Source: CAZYFS01 sp964647465
GTDB lineage: Bacteria; Patescibacteriota; Minisyncoccia; Minisyncoccales; UBA1441
Reading direction: 5' to 3'
Length of the DNA: 7,694 bases
Assembly: GCA_964647465.1 (NCBI GenBank)
Contig: CAZYFS010000013.1
Span: 1 to 7,694 of the forward strand
This document shows, one piece after another, positions 1-4,701 of the stretch. The notes beneath the pieces were generated by a model, which saw only the letters and a list, made by a program, of their open reading frames with translations, was not told the DNA's origin and made no database searches. Made by a program: the position numbers and the translations under genes. The stretch's first letter is position 1. Every line of letters begins with the position of its first letter.

Positions 1-279
1 GCTAGTATTTTAATTTTAGATGGAAATTTTTCTATTTCTTCAGATATTCCTCAAAAATCTATTATTGGGGCTGATAATAAGGTTTTTTCGGTAGCTCTTG
101 CTTCAATAGTTGCCAAGGTTACACGAGATCGATTAATGATAAGTTATCATTCTCGGTATCCTCGATACGGATTTGCGCAGCATAAGGGATATGGGACGAA
201 ACATCATTTGGTAATGCTTAGAAAGCATGGAAGCGTTATCATCCATCGTCAGTCTTTCCGAGGGGTAAAACCCTCTTAA
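1..279 (+). CDS. rnhB: Ribonuclease HII, C-terminal part (5' end outside window)
   Basis: RNase HII cuts the RNA strand of RNA-DNA hybrids and removes ribonucleotides misincorporated in DNA. Frame 1 is open from the first base to TAA at 277-279 and gives 92 residues, roughly the last half of a normal 190-220 residue protein. Visible family marks are LDGN (Asp7 of the fragment, one of the four catalytic acids), the ASIVAKVTRDR block with catalytic Asp43, the YGFAQHKGYGT block, and the C-terminal HRQSF motif that matches HRRSF in known enzymes. The first two catalytic acids lie upstream of the window. The gene ends 75 bp before rpmF and the two are probably separate transcription units, because a candidate promoter lies between them. 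The family assignment is secure. Confidence 0.95.
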   Translation, partial: ASILILDGNFSISSDIPQKSIIGADNKVFSVALASIVAKVTRDRLMISYHSRYPRYGFAQHKGYGTKHHLVMLRKHGSVIIHRQSFRGVKPS

Positions 280-296
280 TGAATTTTGCTTTGTGC

Positions 297-325
297 TTGG
301 CAAAAGCGTAAAACTTTGCTAGAGT
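297..325 (+). promoter_or_regulatory. Candidate sigma-70-type promoter for rpmF-nusB-rnc
   Basis: TTGGCA at 297-302 (5 of 6 to TTGACA), a 17-base spacer, then TAGAGT at 320-325 (4 of 6 to TATAAT). Transcription would start near 332, leaving a leader of only about 20 bases before the rpmF ATG. It lies in the only sizeable spacer upstream of the cluster. The -10 box is mediocre and AT-rich DNA yields such matches by chance, so this is a candidate only. Confidence 0.4.
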
Positions 326-354
326 AAGCTATCTTTAATTTAATCCAAGAATTT

Positions 355-636
355 ATGGCAGTTCCGAAACAAAGAAAAACAAAATCAAGGCGTAATCAAA
401 GAAGATCACATATTCATCTTCCAGTCCCTAATTTGGTTAAGTGTTCAAAATGTGGTAAGCTTAAAAAATCACATACAGTCTGTGTTTATTGTGGGTATTA
501 CAGGGGAAAAGAAGTGATTGATGTTTTGAAAGGACTAGGAAAGAAAGAAAGAAAGAATAGAAAGAAAAAATTATCTTCCGAGGAAAAAGGGGATAAGGAA
601 AAACCCTTAGAACTCGAGAATCTTTCCCAAAAATAA
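355..636 (+). CDS. rpmF: 50S ribosomal protein L32 (bL32) with a charged C-terminal extension
   Basis: bL32 is a small zinc-ribbon protein of the large ribosomal subunit. The start MAVPKQRKTKSRR is the family signature. A complete Cys4 zinc ribbon is visible (Cys30-x2-Cys33 and Cys43-x2-Cys46), followed by the usual YYRGKEV segment. The family is normally about 55-65 residues. This protein has 93, and the last 30 or so are a Lys/Glu/Arg-rich, probably disordered tail encoded in part by an AAAG-type simple repeat near 541-555. The start is fixed by homology to the N-terminal signature. The upstream sequence AATCCAAGAATTT contains no Shine-Dalgarno motif. nusB begins 13 bp after the stop, so the two are probably cotranscribed. 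Confidence 0.96.
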   Translation: MAVPKQRKTKSRRNQRRSHIHLPVPNLVKCSKCGKLKKSHTVCVYCGYYRGKEVIDVLKGLGKKERKNRKKKLSSEEKGDKEKPLELENLSQK

Positions 637-649
637 TTTCTTTTCAGTT

Positions 650-1090
650 ATGCTTTCTAGGCATCAAGCTCGTTTAATTGCTATTCAAATTCTTTATGAG
701 TGGGATTTTTATGATTGCCAGGAAGATGCTTTCGAAAAAAGCGAAAAAGAAAAAACAAGAAAAATAAAAGACAAGGGGACAAAGAAATTTGTTATTTCTT
801 TGGTTCGAGGAGTTAAACAATATTGGAAATCAATTGATGAAATTCTTGAAAAAGCAGCTCCTCAATGGCCTCTGGAGAAAATGACTATCGTTGATAGGAA
901 CGTTCTTCGCTTGGGAGTTTATGAATTGATATATATTGACCCAAAAGATGTTCCTGCTAAAGTTGCGATTAATGAAGCGATAGAACTTGGGAAAGATTTC
1001 GGTGGATTGACTTCAGGAAAGTTTATTAATGGAGTGTTGGGAACAATTTACGAAGAAATCAAGGCAATAAAAAATGAGGAAAATGAATGA
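650..1090 (+). CDS. nusB: Transcription antitermination factor NusB
   Basis: NusB binds boxA RNA with NusE (S10) and is part of the antitermination complex on rRNA operons. It also contributes to 30S maturation. The 146 residues are the usual length. The protein opens with SRHQARLIAIQILYEWDF (family SRR-AR--A-Q-LYQWE), and the middle and C-terminal part shows the conserved core WPLEKMTIVDRNVLRLGVYEL, then VPAKVAINEAIELGKDFG and KFINGVLGTIYEE. Residues 25-47 form a Lys/Glu-rich insertion between the first helices. The start ATG has no Shine-Dalgarno (upstream TTTCTTTTCAGTT). The TGA stop at 1088-1090 overlaps the proposed rnc ATG as ATGA, a typical translational-coupling arrangement. It is the only TGA stop among complete genes here, so it does not alone establish the genetic code. 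Its place upstream of a 16S gene fits its role. Confidence 0.95.
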   Translation: MLSRHQARLIAIQILYEWDFYDCQEDAFEKSEKEKTRKIKDKGTKKFVISLVRGVKQYWKSIDEILEKAAPQWPLEKMTIVDRNVLRLGVYELIYIDPKDVPAKVAINEAIELGKDFGGLTSGKFINGVLGTIYEEIKAIKNEENE

Positions 1091-1740
1091 AGAGNNNNNN
1101 NNNNNNNNNNNNNNNNNNNNNNNNNNNNNNNNNNNNNNNNNNNNNNNNNNNNNNNNNNNNNNNNNNNNNNNNNNNNNNNNNNNNNNNNNNNNNNGAGTAT
1201 TTAGGAGATGCTGTGTTGGAATTGATAGTAACGAAATATTTATATCATCATTATCAAGAATCCGAAGGAGTCCTTACAGTTTGGCGTTCGGCTTTAGTTA
1301 ATACCAAGTCTCTATTCAAGGTGGCGGACAAATTATGTTTCAATAAATTCGTTTTGCTTTCCAAAGGAGAAAGAGAGAATAATTTTCGTGCAAGAAAATA
1401 TATTTTAGCTGATATAGTTGAAGCTTTTATCGGAGCAGTTTATATTGATAGGGGATTGGATGTAGTGGAGAAGTTCATTGAAGAAAATATTTTAATTTAT
1501 CTTGCCGAAATAATTGAGCATCAATTATTCGAAGATGCAAAATCAAAATTACAAAGAGACATTCAAGAAAAACAGGGAATAACTCCTTCTTATAAAATCC
1601 TTGCTGAACGTGGACCAGATCATGCAAAACAATTTAGAGTAGGAGTATTTTTTCAAGAAAAATTAATTGCTGAAGGAGAAGGACTATCAAAACAGGAAGC
1701 TGAAGAAGTAGCGGCAAAGAAAGCCTTAGAAATAAATTAA
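1087..1740 (+). CDS. rnc: Ribonuclease III (N-terminal part lost in assembly gap)
   Basis: RNase III is a dimeric double-strand-specific endonuclease that releases pre-16S and pre-23S rRNA from the primary transcript. Only two codons are readable before the 100-N gap. After it comes the signature EYLGDAVLEL, then EGVLTVWRSALVN, then ILADIVEAFIG. Catalytic acids (E. coli Glu41, Asp45, Asp114, Glu117) match Glu37, Asp41, Asp109 and Glu112 if the gap is counted as 100 bases. A double-stranded RNA-binding domain fills about residues 148-217 and ends in the usual QEAEEVAAKKALE helix. The signature Glu sits only four residues earlier than in E. coli and the frame is kept across the gap, so the true gap is probably close to 100 bp. 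The ATG at 1087 overlaps the nusB stop. A GAGG at 1076-1079 is SD-like but falls within Glu codons of nusB. Confidence 0.93.
   Translation: MKXXXXXXXXXXXXXXXXXXXXXXXXXXXXXXXXXXEYLGDAVLELIVTKYLYHHYQESEGVLTVWRSALVNTKSLFKVADKLCFNKFVLLSKGERENNFRARKYILADIVEAFIGAVYIDRGLDVVEKFIEENILIYLAEIIEHQLFEDAKSKLQRDIQEKQGITPSYKILAERGPDHAKQFRVGVFFQEKLIAEGEGLSKQEAEEVAAKKALEIN
1095..1194. other. Assembly gap, 100 N, inside rnc
   Basis: Exactly 100 N, the usual scaffolding placeholder. It hides the first helices of RNase III, including the residue equivalent to E. coli Glu38. Comparison with the E. coli protein suggests the real missing length is close to the placeholder, about 100-115 bases, assuming no insertion. 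Confidence 0.98.
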
Positions 1741-1761
1741 TTAACAAAATAATTATTAATC

Positions 1762-2325
1762 ATGTTAAGAATTCGTTTTCTCAGAGTGGGAAAGAAAAAT
1801 CGTCCATTTTTTCGCATAGTTGCAACAGATAGCGCAAATCCTCCTCAGGGAGGACGTTTTAAAGAAAAGTTAGGATTTTTTGATCCGTTAAAGCGGGAAG
1901 TAAAATTAAAATCTGAGCGCATTAAATATTGGATATCGGTTGGAGCTCAACCTTCTGATCGTGTCCACAACTTATTAATCAAAGAGGGGATTATAAAAGG
2001 GAAGAAAGTGGCCGTTCATTCAAGATCAAAGAAACAAGTTTCTGAGGTCGAGAAAGAAAAGGAAGGGATAGCAGGGGCACCGAAAGAAGAGAAAGAGAAA
2101 ACGCCAGAAAAAGAAGAACCGAAAGAAGAAATAAGTAGCGAGAAGAAAGAGGCACCGAAAGAAGAAAAAGAGAAGGCGCCAGAAAAGGAAGAGACGAAAG
2201 AAGAAATAAGTAACGAGAAGAAAGAAACACCGGATAAAATCGAAAAAGCAGAAACAAAAATAGAAGCGAAAAAAGAACAGAAAAAAGATCTTCCTCAAGA
2301 AAAGCTAGAGGAAAAAGAAGAATAA
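1762..2325 (+). CDS. rpsP: 30S ribosomal protein S16 (bS16) with a long Lys/Glu-rich tail
   Basis: bS16 is a primary binder of the 16S 5' domain and helps 30S assembly. Residues 1 to about 85 are a normal S16 (MLRIRFLRVGKKNRPFFRI, then GRFKEKLGFFDP, then SVGAQPSDRVHNLL). The remaining 100 residues are a highly charged Lys/Glu/Pro tail with no visible fold, containing a 25-residue unit repeated twice in tandem. Typical S16 is 75-100 residues and this protein has 187. The upstream region TAATTATTAATC has no Shine-Dalgarno. The gene ends in tandem TAA stops. In many bacteria rpsP is followed by rimM, trmD and rplS. Here it is followed instead by a 16S rRNA promoter. Codon use in the tail is similar to the core, so the tail may have grown by local duplication. 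Confidence 0.95.
   Translation: MLRIRFLRVGKKNRPFFRIVATDSANPPQGGRFKEKLGFFDPLKREVKLKSERIKYWISVGAQPSDRVHNLLIKEGIIKGKKVAVHSRSKKQVSEVEKEKEGIAGAPKEEKEKTPEKEEPKEEISSEKKEAPKEEKEKAPEKEETKEEISNEKKETPDKIEKAETKIEAKKEQKKDLPQEKLEEKEE
2077..2226 (+). repeat. 75-bp tandem duplication in the rpsP tail (two copies)
   Basis: Copy 1 is 2077-2151 and copy 2 is 2152-2226, adjoining and in frame. They match at 67 of 75 bases and 22 of 25 residues (unit begins APKEEKEK and ends EEIS-EKKE). Most nucleotide differences are synonymous GAA/GAG or AAA/AAG swaps, and three change a residue (T to A, P to T, S to N). A degenerate third start, TPDKIEK, follows. Confidence 0.9.
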
Positions 2326-2355
2326 TAAAGGAACCCACAATAAACACAAAATTAG

Positions 2356-2384
2356 TTGACATCTTCGTGGGAATGATGTAATCT
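2356..2384 (+). promoter_or_regulatory. 16S rRNA promoter
   Basis: A perfect TTGACA lies at 2356-2361, 95 bp before the 16S 5' end. Two -10 readings are possible: TAATCT at 2379-2384 with an ideal 17-base spacer, or TGTAAT at 2377-2382 (5 of 6, preceded by a TGn extended -10) with a 15-base spacer. Transcription would start around 2389-2392, just upstream of the 5' arm of the 16S processing stem, as expected for an rRNA leader. No Fis sites or UP element were identified. Confidence 0.7.
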
Positions 2385-2415
2385 TAGCTTCATTAGTTCT
2401 TTACAATTTCACATG

Positions 2416-2444
2416 AATTTAGTTGATTAGAGTTACCTCGAGTT
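2416..2444 (+). other. 5' arm of the pre-16S processing stem
   Basis: Bases 2416-2439 pair with 4024-4047 across the whole 16S gene: 22 of 24 are Watson-Crick, plus one G-U and one A-G mismatch. GAGTT at 2440-2444 can pair with AACTC at 4017-4021 after a 2-base bulge on the trailer side. Long leader-trailer stems of this kind flank bacterial 16S rRNA and are cut by RNase III, whose gene lies just upstream. Confidence 0.85.
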
Positions 2445-2450
2445 TATTTA

Positions 2451-3942
2451 TTTGATGAGAGTTTGATCCTAGCTCAGGGTGAACGCTGGTGGTGTGGATA
2501 AGGCATGCAAGTCAAGGGGCTTCTTTTATTAGAAGTACCGGCGAACGGGTTAGTAATACATAGGTAATATACCTTGCGCACAGGGATAACCTTGAGAAAT
2601 CAAGGCTAATATCTGATAGTTTTGTTCAATGTTAGGTTGGATAAATAAAGGCTTCGGCCGGAGCAAGATTAGTCTATGGTCTATCAGCTTGTTGGTGAGA
2701 TAACAGCTCACCAAGGCTATGACGGATAGGGGGCATGAGAGTGCATTCCCCAACAATGGCACTGAGACACGGGCCTTACTCCTACGGGAGGCAGCAGTCG
2801 AGAATCTTCGGCAATGGGCGAAAGCCTGACCGAGCGACACCACGTGACTGAAGAAGCTCTACGGAGTGTAAAAGTCTTTTTACTGGGAAGAATTCTTCGG
2901 AATGACGGTACCGGTAGAATAAAGGGATCCTAACTCTGTGCCAGCAGGAGCGGTAATACAGAGTCCCTAAGCGTTACCCGGATTTATTGGGCGTAAAGGG
3001 TCTGTAGGCGGTTAAATAAGTTTCTAGTTAAAGTTCAAGAGCTCAACTTTTGAAATGCTAGGAAAACTGTTTGACTAGAGATCGTTAAGGGCTAGCGGAA
3101 TTGATGGTGGAGGGGTGAAATCCATTGATATCATCAGGAACGCCAAAAGCGAAGGCAGCTAGCTGGGACGATTCTGACGCTGAGAGACGAAAGCGTGGGG
3201 AGCGAAAAGGATTAGATACCCTTGTAGTCCACGCTGTAAACTATGGGCATTAGCTATTGGAAGTGTCGACCCTTTCAGTGGCGAAGCTAACGCATTAAAT
3301 GCCCCGCCTGGGTAGTACGGCCGCAAGGCTGAAACTCAAAGGAATAGACGGGGACCTACACAAGCGGTGGATCATGTGGCTTAATTCGACAACAAACGAA
3401 GAACCTTACCAGGGCTTGACATGCTAGTGAAGTTTAGCGAAAGTTAAATGTCCCTTCGGGGCACTAGTACAGGTGCTGCATGGTTGTCGTCAGTTCGTGT
3501 CTTGAGATGTACCGTTAAGTCGGAGAACGAACGCAACCCCTGTCCTATGTTTTATATGTCATAGGAGACTGCCTCGAACAACGAGGAGGAAGGTGGGGAC
3601 AACGCCAAATCAGTATGGCCCTTTGATGTCCTGGGCTGCACACATGATACAATGGAGTTAACAATACGTTGCAATACCGTAAGGTGGAGCCAATCGTTAA
3701 ATAGCTTCTTAGTTCGGATTGGGGTCTGCAATTCGACCCCATAAAGTCGGAATCGCTAGTAATCGCCGGTCATCTATACGGCGATGAATATGTTCCTAGG
3801 TCTTGTACTCACTGCCCGTCACGTCAGGAAAGTTGGTAATACCCGAAGCTTCTCCTCTGGAGGAATTAAGGTAGGACCAATGATTAGGACGAAGTCGTAA
3901 CAAGGTACGCGTAGGAGAACCTGCGCGTGGATTAAAAAACAA
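2451..3942 (+). rRNA. rrs: 16S ribosomal RNA, divergent, lacking the anti-Shine-Dalgarno tail
   Basis: Full-length small-subunit rRNA, about 1492 nt against 1542 in E. coli. The ends are set by alignment to E. coli. AGAGTTTGATCC at 2458 equals position 8. The 530 loop is at 2938-2956 and ATTAGATACCC is in the 790 loop. The 915 region is at 3332-3360, the 1400 region at 3804-3820, and AAGTCGTAACAAGG (1492-1505) ends at 3905. The decoding bases G530, A1492 and A1493 are kept. No intron or large insertion is seen. Many changed positions are paired and compensated (helices 18, 28, 35, 36 and 45), which argues for a working rRNA rather than a pseudogene or sequencing noise. Uncompensated oddities are C1400 to U (3813), G1516 to A (3916), and the 3' tail, which after GGAT reads TAAAAAAC instead of CACCTCCTTA. 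The exact 3' end cannot be fixed because its usual landmark is the missing part. Confidence 0.97.
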
Positions 3943-3952
3943 AAGAGTCGAC

Positions 3953-3987
3953 GAAAATTAAAATCTAGAATTCTGATTTTAATTTTC
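3953..3987 (+). repeat. Perfect 13-bp inverted repeat just after the 16S 3' end
   Basis: GAAAATTAAAATC (3953-3965) and GATTTTAATTTTC (3975-3987) are exact reverse complements around a 9-base loop, TAGAATTCT. It begins about 11 bases after the 16S 3' end and lies inside the processing stem. It has no U-tract, so it is more likely a structural element of precursor processing than a terminator. Confidence 0.8.
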
Positions 3988-4016
3988 AAGGCAATAGTTG
4001 CAGTCCTTTCCTATGC

Positions 4017-4047
4017 AACTCTGGAGGTAACTCTAAGTAACTAAATT
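4017..4047 (+). other. 3' arm of the pre-16S processing stem
   Basis: GAGGTAACTCTAA begins at 4024 and the 24 bases 4024-4047 are nearly the reverse complement of leader bases 2416-2439. AACTC at 4017-4021 extends the stem after a 2-base bulge. AACT also belongs to an alternative local 7-bp hairpin (3996-4002 with 4014-4020), so the two foldings may compete. Confidence 0.85.
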
Positions 4048-4054
4048 TTGACCG

Positions 4055-4078
4055 AAGGCCTTCTTGCGAAGGCCTTTT
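4055..4078 (+). terminator. Terminator-like hairpin between 16S and the tRNAs
   Basis: AAGGCCTTC (4055-4063), a TTGC loop, and GAAGGCCTT (4068-4076) form a perfect 9-bp GC-rich stem running into TTTT. The U-tract is short (four T in a row, then GC) and the tRNA-Ile starts only 25 bases later. It may therefore be a weak or attenuating terminator, or a processing hairpin that separates the 16S from the tRNA transcript. I found no clear tRNA promoter after it. Confidence 0.5.
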
Positions 4079-4102
4079 GCATTTGATAGAATAAAGAAAC
4101 TT

Positions 4103-4175
4103 GGGCGTGTGGCTTAGTGGCTAGAGCGCTTCTCTGATAAAGAAGAGATCGTAGGTTCGATTCCTACCACGCCCA
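4103..4175 (+). tRNA. tRNA-Ile, anticodon GAT
   Basis: The 73 nt fold as a standard cloverleaf. Acceptor arms GGGCGTG and CACGCCC are fully paired. The D arm is GCTTAGTGGCTAGAGC. The anticodon stem CTTCT/AGAAG carries loop CTGATAA (anticodon GAT), the T arm is GTAGG-TTCGATT-CCTAC, and the discriminator is A. The genome then reads CTA, so CCA is not encoded and must be added by tRNA nucleotidyltransferase. Ile(GAT) followed by Ala(TGC) is the classic 16S-23S spacer pair. Confidence 0.97.
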
Positions 4176-4198
4176 CTAGATTATCAAAAGAGAAAGAG

Positions 4199-4272
4199 GG
4201 GCTCGTAGCTTAGTTTGGTAGAGCGCCACATTTGCAATGTGGAGGTCAGGAGTTCGAATCTCCTCGAGTCCA
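4199..4272 (+). tRNA. tRNA-Ala, anticodon TGC
   Basis: The 74 nt fold with acceptor GGGCTCG against CGAGTCC. They pair with a G3-U70 wobble, the main identity element read by alanyl-tRNA synthetase. Anticodon stem CCACA/TGTGG carries loop TTTGCAA (anticodon TGC), the T arm is AGGAG-TTCGAAT-CTCCT, and the discriminator is A. The genome continues CTAG, so CCA is not encoded, as for its neighbour. Confidence 0.97.
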
Positions 4273-4327
4273 CTAGTTAAAAAATACTCGGAAGAAGCAT
4301 TTAATCATTAATTCAAATTAATTTTAT

Positions 4328-4699
4328 ATGGCTAAAAATAAAATTCTTCTTATTGAAGATGAAGCGATGCTGATTAATATGTACAAAGATAAATTTGCTC
4401 GAGAGAACTTAGATATATCAGTTGCTAACACCGTCAAAGAGGGGATTAAAAAAGCGCAAGAAATTAAGCCAAACTTAATACTTTTAGATATTCTCTTGCC
4501 TCACGAAAATGGATTAGAATTTTTAAAACAAGCTAAGAAAAATCCGGAGATTTCTTCTATCCCAGTGGTTGCCTTTTCAAACTACAGCGATCCTTCTACT
4601 CAAGAGGAAGCAATAAAACTGGGAGCGAAGGAGTATATCATAAAGGCTAATTACAACCCCCAAGAAACAGTGGAAAAAATCAAGGAGTATTTAAAATAA
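4328..4699 (+). CDS. Single-domain response regulator (CheY-like receiver)
   Basis: A stand-alone receiver domain of 123 residues with no output domain. The phosphorylation site is Asp54 (LILLDILLP), the acidic pair is Glu10-Asp11, the switch Ser84 is in AFSN, the aromatic switch residue is Tyr103 and the conserved Lys106 is in EYIIKA. All residues needed for phosphotransfer are present. With no DNA-binding or enzymatic domain it must act through protein contacts, and no histidine kinase is visible in the window. It begins 55 bp after tRNA-Ala with no Shine-Dalgarno, and aspS starts two bases after its stop, so the pair is surely cotranscribed. The partner and signal are unknown. Linkage to aspS may only reflect gene packing. 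Confidence 0.93.
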   Translation: MAKNKILLIEDEAMLINMYKDKFARENLDISVANTVKEGIKKAQEIKPNLILLDILLPHENGLEFLKQAKKNPEISSIPVVAFSNYSDPSTQEEAIKLGAKEYIIKANYNPQETVEKIKEYLK

Positions 4700-4701
4700 T
4701 T

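Noticed and set aside
260..275. GAGGG-GTAAAA-CCCTC hairpin at the end of rnhB
   Set aside because: A five-base-pair stem overlapping coding sequence with no T-tract after it is too weak to call a terminator.
1088..1090. Recoded UGA (as in Gracilibacteria and SR1)
   Set aside because: No gene has an internal TGA, nusB ends at TGA at the normal length of the family, and the overlapping rnc ATG fits a real stop.
1074..1301. Plus-strand frame across the first gap, offset from rnc
   Set aside because: It exists only because N codons contain no stops. The rnc frame carries the RNase III signature.
1991..2362. Two long minus-strand reading frames (1991-2362 and 2026-2298) rich in Phe and Leu
   Set aside because: They are the antisense of the Lys/Glu-rich rpsP tail. 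GAA/AAA-rich DNA reads as Phe/Leu codons and rarely gives stops. No family resemblance was seen.
2550..2843. Minus-strand reading frame inside 16S
   Set aside because: It lies wholly within a clear rRNA gene, and such frames are common in rRNA by chance. The same applies to 3545-3742.
2451..3942. Group I intron or insertion in 16S, as often seen in CPR
   Set aside because: Conserved blocks follow one another at normal spacing and the gene is shorter than in E. coli.
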